A stretch of 11,769 nt of DNA from the NCBI GenBank assembly GCA_030424825.1, contig JAUHWE010000076.1, forward strand, positions 1 to 11,769, read 5' to 3'. Of this stretch, positions 7,310 to 11,769 are shown in pieces; positions within the stretch are counted from its first letter, which is position 1; each line of letters opens with the position of its first letter. The notes under the pieces were generated by a model that saw only the letters and a program-made list of their open reading frames with translations, was not told the origin of the DNA and did not search any database. The stretch comes from Verrucomicrobiia bacterium. GTDB taxonomy: Bacteria > Verrucomicrobiota > Verrucomicrobiia > Opitutales > Opitutaceae. The position numbers and the translations under genes are program-made.

Positions 7310-8125
7310 TTAGTAGCGTTTTAGATGATTTTCTATGTAAGCGATCAGCTGGCTTTCCGTGAGGACTTTACTAGCCAATGAAATCTCAGCCTTAACGACG
7401 TCTGCTACCTGTAGATCTTCGAATTCTGGAGCGATGTATTTTGCGTATTCACTCGAGGGCCCCAAATGAATGTCTAGGTATTGTTCAATCAACTGGTTTT
7501 CTTGATTTCCGTCGATATTGATATTCTTCGTTAAGCGTTCTACAGTGGTGGTTGCTCTACTCTTTTGGTTCTTCCTCTGTTCAAGGTATTGAGCTTCTTG
7601 ATAAAGAACCATTTGATTTTCATTCAAAATGTCTGGAAGTGCCCGCAAAAAATGTTGAAAAGGTGGTAGATCTGCTAGCAATTTGTCTGCTTCCTCCTCC
7701 GTTATCAGAGCCATGGCTTTTTTACTCCTGATGTAGGAATGTTCTTCACTCAATTGAAAGACTTGCTTTAGAGATTCGACCTGTTGCGGTTCTAGAAAAA
7801 CGATGCTATCTATCTTTTTTAGTTCCGCCTCATGAGATCTTCTAATCCCTAACATGTTGTTGCGATGCTGCATCTCTAGATTATCCTGCAGCGGTATTAG
7901 TTCATTTAGGCGCTTTTCGAGGTCTTCTATTTTCTGAATATAATTAGAGACCTCGTTTTCAGGAAAACCTGCTTCGCGGTTCAATGCATCATGCTTTTTT
8001 TCGATTGATGAATTCAGAGTTTGCTCCTCATGATTTGGGTTTCCCTCCTTCTGTGGTTTTATTAGCCAGCCTAACACAAAGCCAGCGACCAATGCGAACA
8101 CGAGTCCTGCAAGTCTCTTTTTCAT
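7310..8125 (-). CDS. Membrane-anchored coiled-coil protein with four LTxxQ-like motifs
   Basis: This 271-residue protein has unknown function. Residues 1-22 form a single signal-anchor helix (MKKRLAGLVFALVAGFVLGW), and the rest is predicted to be periplasmic and mostly helical. A charged coiled coil covers about 55-105. Four motifs of the LTxxQ type follow: LEPQQ (111-115), LNENQ (167-171), IDGNQ (204-208) and LTESQ (255-259). They are spaced 56, 37 and 51 residues apart, so the distal part looks like two copies of a two-motif helical unit. LTxxQ motifs mark the Spy/CpxP family of envelope-stress chaperones and metal-sensing repressors, so an envelope-stress role is possible but unproven. The start is well supported by TGAGG five bases ahead of ATG. 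A TATAAA on the minus strand (8164-8159) could be its -10 box. Its base composition is more AT-rich than its neighbours. Confidence 0.75.
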   Translation of the reverse strand: MKKRLAGLVFALVAGFVLGWLIKPQKEGNPNHEEQTLNSSIEKKHDALNREAGFPENEVSNYIQKIEDLEKRLNELIPLQDNLEMQHRNNMLGIRRSHEAELKKIDSIVFLEPQQVESLKQVFQLSEEHSYIRSKKAMALITEEEADKLLADLPPFQHFLRALPDILNENQMVLYQEAQYLEQRKNQKSRATTTVERLTKNINIDGNQENQLIEQYLDIHLGPSSEYAKYIAPEFEDLQVADVVKAEISLASKVLTESQLIAYIENHLKRY

Positions 8126-8170
8126 GAGTGCCTCACAACTTTGTCTTCCGGTCTCGTATTTATAGAATCC

Positions 8171-8908
8171 CTACCGGCTCCGTAGTTTAGAAAGGAGTCG
8201 CAGCATTTCGATGTAGAGCCAGATGAGCGTGACCAGTAGGCCGAAGGCCGCATACCATTCCATGTATTTTGGGGCTCTGCGTTCGGCGCCGCTTTCGATG
8301 AAATCGAAGTCGAGCACCAGATTGAGCGCGGCGATTACCACGACAAAGAGGCTGAATAGTATGCCGATTGTTCCACTGCCATGAATGTAGGGGATCGATA
8401 TGCCGAAAAAGCTGAGGATAAACGTCGCCAAGTAGATAAGACCGATGCCCCCGGTAGCGGCGAACACGCCGAGCTTGAAATTCTCCGTCGCTTTAATGAT
8501 CCCCGAGCGGTAGGCCATTAGGAGGGCGAAGAGCGTTCCGAATGTCAGAAGAATCGCTTGAAAGACGAGTCCCGGAAACTGCATCTCGTAAAAGGCTGAC
8601 AGGATGCCGAGTAATACGCCTTCGATTGCCGCATAGATGGGGGCCGTAATGGGGGCGGCGGTTTTCTTGAAAACAGTGATGATCGCTACCACGAATCCGG
8701 CGATGGCGCTTCCGATCAGCCACGGATAGAGCTCTCCCGGGTTAACGGCACTGTAGGCCCGGTCCCAACTGAAGACGGCGGTGAACATGAGCAGGCAAAG
8801 CAGGATGCCCGTACGGTTCACCGTTCCGTTGATAGTCATTACGTCCCCAGTAGCGGAGCGTTCGAGATCGAAGACCTTGTCGTTAAGTGCGGGATTGGAT
8901 GTTCTCAT
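8171..8908 (-). CDS. Bax inhibitor-1 / YccA family membrane protein
   Basis: This 245-residue protein has seven predicted helices and belongs to the Bax1-I branch of the BI-1/TMBIM superfamily, whose bacterial members include pH-sensitive Ca2+ leak channels. Diagnostic stretches are the N-terminal MRTSNPALNDKVF, the PIYAAIEGVLLGILSAFYE helix (about 94-112), the LNLVLDFDFIESGA acidic segment (about 195-208) and the final PKYMEWYAAFGLLVTLIWLY. The acidic DFDF pair lies where Asp residues form the pH sensor in characterised homologues. The ATG at 8908 begins the conserved N-terminus. The preceding bases are AT-rich with no Shine-Dalgarno sequence. The physiological role in this organism is not known. 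The gene sits next to the cassette cluster and probably marks its chromosomal border. Confidence 0.93.
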   Translation of the reverse strand: MRTSNPALNDKVFDLERSATGDVMTINGTVNRTGILLCLLMFTAVFSWDRAYSAVNPGELYPWLIGSAIAGFVVAIITVFKKTAAPITAPIYAAIEGVLLGILSAFYEMQFPGLVFQAILLTFGTLFALLMAYRSGIIKATENFKLGVFAATGGIGLIYLATFILSFFGISIPYIHGSGTIGILFSLFVVVIAALNLVLDFDFIESGAERRAPKYMEWYAAFGLLVTLIWLYIEMLRLLSKLRSR

Positions 8909-9035
8909 AATAAAAATTGATAGTGAATTTAGGAAAGGAGCAATGCAATGCTGAGAATGTGCGAGGAGGTCCCCTTAGTCGGATCTGCTGGAATTGTACG
9001 ACACGGCTTGTTTTCTACCTTTTGTATACTTCTCT

Positions 9036-9275
9036 TCAATGTGCTACCCTGACTACTGCAATCGTGATCGCTTCATCGTAGATTTGGTAGAGAATTCGGT
9101 AGTCACCTTGTCTGATTCGGTACTTTTCCTCTCCCGAGAGTTTCTTGGAATGCGGGGGTCGGGGATCTGTGGACAAAGTTCGAATTCTTTCGATGATCCG
9201 ATCTCCATCCTTCTTTTGGATCTTTTCTAGCTCTTTGGCGGCCGATCGTTTGATCTCGATCTTAAAGTCGGCCAT
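9036..9275 (-). CDS. RelE/ParE-family toxin, truncated by a TGA in the C-terminal motif
   Basis: This 79-residue protein has the RelE/ParE fold, a small basic toxin family that cleaves mRNA in the ribosome or poisons gyrase. The visible pattern is KIEIKRSAAKELEKIQKK (about 5-22), DPRPPHSKKLSG (38-49), YRIRQGDYRILYQI (52-65) and VVRVAH (74-79). The family normally continues HRREVYR. Here the codon after His79 is TGA, and the same frame then reads REVYKR before a TAG at 9015-9017. One change from CGA to TGA therefore explains the truncation. The lost tail includes the Tyr that is catalytic in RelE-type toxins, so the product may be inactive. The ATG at 9275 follows AGGAG by only two bases; a GTG at 9278 is the alternative. 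It overlaps the antitoxin gene by 14 bp, the usual arrangement. Confidence 0.88.
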   Translation of the reverse strand: MADFKIEIKRSAAKELEKIQKKDGDRIIERIRTLSTDPRPPHSKKLSGEEKYRIRQGDYRILYQIYDEAITIAVVRVAH

Positions 9276-9822
9276 CACTCCTCATGCGTTTCAGGAAGGA
9301 TTCGAAATCCATCGTGGGTTCGCTTTCACGATCCCTGAATGCTTGGAGATCATCGAGATCTTCGGACAGTGCTTCCCTGATTGCTTGGTTCACGCGCTCT
9401 GAGACCGATGACGAGGCTTCAGCGGCTTCATTTCCGAATTCGCTGAGCAGCTCCTTCACGCTTCTTTGATTTCCTCTGTAATGCTCCAAGACCAAATCCT
9501 GAATTTCTTCGGAGGGATAATCGGTAACAGATATCGCTTCGTCCCTGACTGTAGGAAATAGACCTAAAAACCTACCTGCTTTGCGAAAATGGTAGTGAAC
9601 CATAGCACCGGTACTCGTCGGGACTAGATGGAGGATTGAATGATCATCAGAAACAAAGCCCATTCCAGGATCGCAGCATTCTATTCCTTCAGCGTTTGCG
9701 TTTTCCTCTTTGAGTATTTCACTATCCCAATCAAACTCATTGTAGAGTTTCAATGCATTCTCGGACGAAGGATCCTTTAGATCCTCGCTGGAAAAATCAT
9801 GCAGCTGTATCCATACATTCAT
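9262..9822 (-). CDS. Antitoxin tail fused to an unknown N-terminal domain
   Basis: This 186-residue protein is encoded directly upstream of, and overlapping, the toxin. Residues about 140-186 (VSERVNQAIREALSEDL, then DLQAFRDRESEPTMDFESFL) resemble the C-terminal half of RelB/Phd-type antitoxins, where a helix and an EPT..S/FE..L strand wrap around the toxin. Most antitoxins of this sort are 70-90 residues and start with a DNA-binding domain. Here that is replaced by about 128 residues that I do not recognise, with motifs CCDPGMGFVSDDHSILHLV (49-67), MVHYHF (74-79) and LGLFPTVRDEA (86-96). I chose the ATG at 9822, six bases past the attC end. An in-frame ATG at 9933 would encode attC sequence and part of the Sel1 gene in another frame. 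Both the antitoxin role and the border of the fusion are inference. Confidence 0.72.
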   Translation of the reverse strand: MNVWIQLHDFSSEDLKDPSSENALKLYNEFDWDSEILKEENANAEGIECCDPGMGFVSDDHSILHLVPTSTGAMVHYHFRKAGRFLGLFPTVRDEAISVTDYPSEEIQDLVLEHYRGNQRSVKELLSEFGNEAAEASSSVSERVNQAIREALSEDLDDLQAFRDRESEPTMDFESFLKRMRSDGRL

Positions 9823-9827
9823 TTTAT

Positions 9828-9887
9828 ACTTAACGCCGAACTCAGTCGACGGAGCTTGTCTCCGTTGACTGGAGTGATTTGTTAGAT
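9828..9887 (-). other. Integron attC recombination site behind the Sel1-repeat gene
   Basis: This 60-bp site has every structural part of an attC. Read on the plus strand it has core ACTTAAC (9828-9834) and core GTTAGAT (9881-9887), matching RYYYAAC and GTTRRRY. Five-nt unpaired spacers follow: GCCGA (9835-9839) and GATTT (9876-9880). The L boxes are ACTCAGTC (9840-9847) and GACTGGAGT (9867-9875), which pair with one extrahelical base. A terminal hairpin GACGGAG-CTTGT-CTCCGTT closes the site. The extra base lies on the left arm when read on the minus strand, which fits an attC downstream of a leftward gene. The Sel1 gene's stop codon lies inside it. Confidence 0.9.
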
Positions 9888-10459
9888 TCTTGTTCAAACT
9901 GTTGGACCAAGCGTTCTGCTTCCGAGATCTCATCGACTGTCATTTCACTCTTTGCTCCATCAAAGGCGTCTCTCGTAAACTTGTCGTTATCAATACCTCC
10001 GATCATTAACCAAAAATAGGCCCTTACATTGTCCTTGGGCAAGCCCTGCCCAAGGTGATGCAATATTCCTAATTTTCGCTGGGCCGCAGGTGCTCCTTGT
10101 TCCCCTACTCTTAGGTAGTATTCAGCTGACTTTTTAAAATCCACTTCAACACCATGCCCAAATTCGAACATACCACCCAATGCGTATAACGCCATTGGAT
10201 GATTCTGTTTCTCCGCTAACTCATACCAATACTTGGCTTTCTGGAGGTCCAACGAAACCCCAGACTTTCCGACATGGTAATAGTAGCCTAGTTTGGCTTG
10301 AGAATTAGAATCTCCTTTTTCGGCATTTAAGCGTACTCCATCAATATACTCTTTTTCCTCTTTGCTGGTAGTTTCCTCAGCAATAGAAGGCATCATCAAT
10401 ATTGATGCTATAAAAAGTGTGTATCTTGCGAGCGTCATCGAGATTTGTTTCCGATCTAA
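9834..10459 (-). mobile_element. Integron gene cassette carrying the Sel1-repeat gene
   Basis: The predicted cassette runs between the G^TT cleavage points of the attC at 10454-10521 and the attC at 9828-9887, 626 bp in all. It holds one gene that starts 15 bases after the core site and ends inside its own attC, the compact layout typical of integron cassettes. The borders are inferred from the known integrase cleavage position, not from an observed excision. Confidence 0.8.
9842..10438 (-). CDS. Secreted Sel1-repeat (SLR) protein
   Basis: This 198-residue protein has a signal peptide (MTLARYTLFIASILMMPSIA, about 1-20) and three Sel1-like TPR-related repeats of about 36 residues at 43-79, 80-115 and 116-151. 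They show the AxxxLGxxYxxGxGVxxDxxKAxxWYxxAAxxG pattern in segments such as AKLGYYYHVGKSGV, YALGGMFEFGHGV and RKLGILHHLGQGL. Sel1 proteins act as scaffolds for protein-protein contact, and the partner here is unknown. The last 14 residues (SNKSLQSTETSSVD, 185-198) are encoded by the attC site. 'NKSL' tails of this kind are often seen in integron cassette proteins. No strong ribosome site precedes the ATG, and expression probably depends on read-through from upstream. A periplasmic location is inferred from the signal peptide. Confidence 0.88.
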   Translation of the reverse strand: MTLARYTLFIASILMMPSIAEETTSKEEKEYIDGVRLNAEKGDSNSQAKLGYYYHVGKSGVSLDLQKAKYWYELAEKQNHPMALYALGGMFEFGHGVEVDFKKSAEYYLRVGEQGAPAAQRKLGILHHLGQGLPKDNVRAYFWLMIGGIDNDKFTRDAFDGAKSEMTVDEISEAERLVQQFEQESNKSLQSTETSSVD

Positions 10460-10521
10460 CGCTAAGGTGTCACGATGGAGGGGGCGCAGCCCCCGGAATT
10501 GTGACCACCGATTAGTTGTGC
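10454..10521 (-). other. Integron attC recombination site behind the thioredoxin-like gene
   Basis: This 68-bp site is built like the one at 9828-9887. On the plus strand it has core ATCTAAC (10454-10460, RYYYAAC) and GTTGTGC (10515-10521, one mismatch to GTTRRRY). Five-nt spacers are GCTAA (10461-10465) and GATTA (10510-10514). The L boxes are GGTGTCAC (10466-10473) and GTGACCACC (10501-10509), pairing with one extrahelical base. The terminal structure has GAT/ATT pairs, GGA/GGA bulges and a GGGGGC-gca-GCCCCC hairpin. The extrahelical base is again on the left arm in minus-strand reading. The thioredoxin-like gene's TAG lies in the spacer. Confidence 0.88.
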
Positions 10522-11098
10522 TTTTTGATTTATTGCGATTACTGATCTAACTCTTTTCAGACCTTCGTCAGAATTTGCATACACGCCTTCACTTTTGATG
10601 ACCTGCTTATCTGAGTCTAAAACTATCCAGCGACAGTTTTCGAGAGGATCGTTCTCAGGAATTAATTCTTTGGAATCTGGATCGGTGCTAGGCACAAGAG
10701 CAGTAACGAAGTGATCTTCTACTAGTTGCTTGGTTGTGAAGTAGTCCATGAAGCATCCGAGAGAGTAGAACAGCTTGCTTTTACTTGGGTGTCTTTCGTT
10801 GTAGATGACGATGAACAGTAGTTTGTCTTCAGTCTTTGCTTTGGTTAATCCTTCTTTTATCGAATAAGACGGTTCGTTTATAAAAAACGGGTGCCTTCCT
10901 GATTGGCTAGCCCCGTATACTTTGGGATCAATCGTGCTACTTGTCGTTTTGTGCTGTGATGACTGGACATCGGAAGTCAGTGCCTCCTTGGCTTTCCGCT
11001 TCGGCTTGTAGATTTTCTCGACGAGAAACCAAACTGCGGTGATGCCACCTAAGATCGTGCAAACTACTAAAACTAATTCCATTTCTTTTTCTACCTAA
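10460..11098 (-). mobile_element. Integron gene cassette carrying the thioredoxin-like gene
   Basis: The predicted cassette lies between the lone core site GTTAGGT (minus strand, 11099-11093) and the attC at 10454-10521, giving 639 bp. The gene starts 11 bases after the core site and ends inside the attC. It is the first cassette in the transcribed direction. The site upstream of it is not a full attC, so it could be an attI relic or a secondary integration site. Confidence 0.75.
10462..11082 (-). CDS. Membrane-anchored thioredoxin-fold-like protein without a CXXC site
   Basis: This 206-residue protein has an N-terminal helix (MELVLVVCTILGGITAVWFL, 1-20), a basic and polar linker (to about 65), then a globular domain at about 70-183. 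The domain pattern of a helix (SIKEGLTKAKTEDK), a hydrophobic strand (LLFIVIY, 88-94), a helix with SLGCFMDYFTTKQLVEDHF (107-125), and strands FVTALV and CRWIVLDSDKQVI resembles thioredoxin-like proteins of the DUF255/thioredoxin-7 kind. The usual CXXC after the first strand is replaced by NERHPSKS, so redox activity of the normal kind is unlikely. The fold assignment is by eye. Residues 188-206 are encoded by the attC. The stretch AGGT of the upstream core site lies ten bases before the ATG and could act as a weak ribosome site. Confidence 0.68.
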   Translation of the reverse strand: MELVLVVCTILGGITAVWFLVEKIYKPKRKAKEALTSDVQSSQHKTTSSTIDPKVYGASQSGRHPFFINEPSYSIKEGLTKAKTEDKLLFIVIYNERHPSKSKLFYSLGCFMDYFTTKQLVEDHFVTALVPSTDPDSKELIPENDPLENCRWIVLDSDKQVIKSEGVYANSDEGLKRVRSVIAINQKAQLIGGHNSGGCAPSIVTP

Positions 11099-11099
11099 C
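11093..11099 (-). other. Lone integron core site (GTTAGGT) upstream of the first cassette
   Basis: The minus-strand heptamer GTTAGGT fits GTTRRRY and sits at the same place relative to the next gene as the core sites of the two attC sites. I found no matching L boxes or inverse core at a proper distance. The minus-strand bases before it contain two further GTTA boxes (GTTATCG, GTTACAA), reminiscent of integrase-binding repeats of attI sites. That comparison is loose. Confidence 0.5.
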
Positions 11100-11120
11100 A
11101 ACTTTTTGTAACATTTTCCG

Positions 11121-11149
11121 ATAACACCCCAGGATTTCGGGGGATTCAA
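11121..11149 (-). promoter_or_regulatory. Candidate promoter driving the cassette genes
   Basis: On the minus strand, TTGAAT (11149-11144) and TGTTAT (11126-11121) are separated by exactly 17 bases, each matching four of six consensus positions. The predicted transcript would start near 11114, about 30 bases ahead of the first cassette gene. That is where an integron's cassette promoter would be expected. The -10 box lies in one of the repeated ATAACACCCC elements. Confidence 0.35.
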
Positions 11150-11220
11150 CTCGAAACTAGGTGAATACTCTAATTTTTCACGTCGTTCTAATGCGATAAC
11201 ACCCCGAAATGGGGTGTTAT
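11121..11220. repeat. 100-bp nested inverted repeat with three ATAACACCCC elements
   Basis: The decamer ATAACACCCC occurs directly at 11121-11130 and 11196-11205, and inverted at 11211-11220. The last two form a perfect 10-bp hairpin with loop GAAAT. Alternatively, 11121-11142 pairs with 11202-11220 over 19 bp with a 3-nt AGG bulge, so two exclusive folds compete. Inner bases (GTGAA/TTCAC near 11162-11182) extend the long fold weakly. A direct repeat AATGCGATAA flanks the perfect hairpin (11190-11199, 11226-11235). It lies just downstream of the dehydratase gene and could end its transcript, but no T-run follows. Confidence 0.7.
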
Positions 11221-11258
11221 GAGAAAATGCGATAATTCCGAGCGGGACCGGCTGCGGC

Positions 11259-11769
11259 TTACGGTCGGACCGGTGTGCCGTCTGGGCGGCGGACGATGGG
11301 GCGGTACCAAGGGTCCTCGGGGAGCGGGTACTTGGCGGCGAGCGCCTCGTCGATGTCGATGCCGAATCCGGGAGCCTCGTTGACGTGCATATAGCCGTTT
11401 TCAATTGTCGGCGTCCCGGGGAAGACTTCCAAAGTCTCCGGACCGAAATCCGTCTGTTCCTGAATCCCGAAATTCCAGATGGATAGATCGATGTGAGCAT
11501 TGCCCGCATGGCCCACTGGCGAAGTATTCCCCGGCCCGTGCCAGGCAGTGCGCACATTGAACCATTCAGCTAAGCGGGCAACCTTGAGCGCTGGAGTGAT
11601 TCCGCCGATCTGGGAAATATGGATACGGACGAAGTCGATGAGCCGCTCCGTGATCAGGTTGACCCATTCGTGCGGATTGTTGAAGAGCTCACCCATGGCG
11701 ATGGCGCAAGAGGTTTGCTCCCGCAGCATTTTGAAGTAGCCATTATCTTCGGGGGCAAAGGGGTCTTCA
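11259..11769 (-). CDS. Enolase-superfamily D-mannonate dehydratase-like protein (ManD/RspA), partial
   Basis: Only the last 170 or so residues are in the window; the frame stays open through the right edge. The family (mandelate racemase/muconate lactonizing enzymes) abstracts a proton alpha to a carboxylate with Mg2+. ManD/RspA members dehydrate D-mannonate or D-gluconate to 2-keto-3-deoxygluconate. The fragment begins EDPFAPEDNGYF, continues LREQTSCAIAMGELFNNPHEW (the Glu residues of EDP and MGEL are the second and third metal ligands in the family), then FVRIHISQIGGITPALKVARLAEWF, TAWHGPGNTSPVGHA and NFGIQEQTD. It closes with GYMHVNEAPGFGIDIDEALAAKYP and DGTPVRP. These are family-specific markers. 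The ATG at 11729 lies inside conserved sequence and is not the start. Whether it truly acts on mannonate or is one of the low-activity homologues cannot be decided here. Confidence 0.93.
   Translation of the reverse strand, partial: EDPFAPEDNGYFKMLREQTSCAIAMGELFNNPHEWVNLITERLIDFVRIHISQIGGITPALKVARLAEWFNVRTAWHGPGNTSPVGHAGNAHIDLSIWNFGIQEQTDFGPETLEVFPGTPTIENGYMHVNEAPGFGIDIDEALAAKYPLPEDPWYRPIVRRPDGTPVRP

Larger units (their letters stand above)
9036..9833 (-). mobile_element. Toxin-antitoxin segment behind the last attC (incomplete or decayed cassette)
   Basis: This segment begins at the core site G^TTAAGT of the attC at 9828-9887 and carries the antitoxin-fusion and toxin genes in the same orientation as the two cassettes before it. 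A complete cassette would end in its own attC after the toxin. I searched 8909-9036 on both strands and saw no RYYYAAC/GTTRRRY pair and no suitable hairpin. Either the distal attC has been lost, or this is host DNA into which the cassettes inserted. Confidence 0.45.

Noticed and set aside
8126..8170. GTTGTGA on the minus strand as a further core site before the LTxxQ gene
   Set aside because: There is no inverse core or L-box pairing within range, and the match to GTTRRRY is poor.
9844..9870. Strong hairpin read first as a terminator of the Sel1 gene
   Set aside because: It lacks a T-run and is the inner part of a larger structure with R boxes, spacers and L boxes, which fits an attC site better.
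9823..9933. Upstream in-frame ATG giving a 223-residue antitoxin fusion
   Set aside because: The added 37 residues are translated from attC and the Sel1 3' end in another frame, so the start at 9822 is preferred.
11196..11220. Perfect 10-bp hairpin read as an intrinsic terminator of the dehydratase gene
   Set aside because: No T-run follows on either strand, and its arm recurs at 11121. A termination role is not excluded but not supported.

Overview
The window looks like a chromosomal segment of a Gram-negative, aerobic, heterotrophic bacterium, probably of the Verrucomicrobiota (Opitutae-like). That placement is inference, not proof. It rests on the heme A / copper-chaperone gene set, a CusF-SCO fusion with a CX5C site, a mannonate-dehydratase-type enolase, abundant GC-rich palindromic repeats, and several starts with no visible Shine-Dalgarno sequence. 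No rRNA or tRNA gene was seen.

Region 1 (1-5545) is ordinary core metabolism. It opens with the 3' end of an inositol-monophosphatase-family gene. Converging on it is a leftward operon that reads ctaA (heme A synthase), ctaB (heme O synthase), a DUF420/CtaM-like membrane protein, and an SLC13-type permease with two RCK_C domains. Divergent from ctaA across only 53 bp is a lipoprotein that joins a CusF-like copper domain to a SCO domain. Together these genes serve aa3-type cytochrome c oxidase: heme O/A synthesis, assembly, and copper delivery to the CuA site.

Region 2 (5546-6272) has no gene. It holds a 147-bp tandem repeat in two full copies and one truncated copy. Each full unit contains a 28-bp imperfect palindrome.

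Region 3 (6273-8908) holds an unrecognised lipoprotein, a converging membrane-anchored protein with four evenly arranged LTxxQ-like motifs, and a Bax inhibitor-1 family membrane protein.

Region 4 (about 9015-11220) is the accessory part and the main discovery. Two sites have the full fold of integron attC recombination sites (R boxes, 5-nt unpaired spacers, L boxes with one extrahelical base, terminal hairpin). They lie at the 3' ends of two small leftward genes: a membrane-anchored thioredoxin-fold-like protein and a Sel1-repeat protein. A third core site lies just upstream of the first gene. These delimit two complete gene cassettes of 639 and 626 bp. They are followed by a toxin-antitoxin pair in which the antitoxin tail is fused to an unknown domain and the RelE/ParE-like toxin is cut short by an in-frame TGA in its conserved C-terminal motif. 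There is no integrase in the window, so this is an orphan cassette cluster (CALIN-like) or the edge of an integron. Upstream of it is a nested set of inverted repeats and a plausible promoter.

Region 5 (11259 to the end) is the 3' part of an enolase-superfamily sugar-acid dehydratase (ManD/RspA type).
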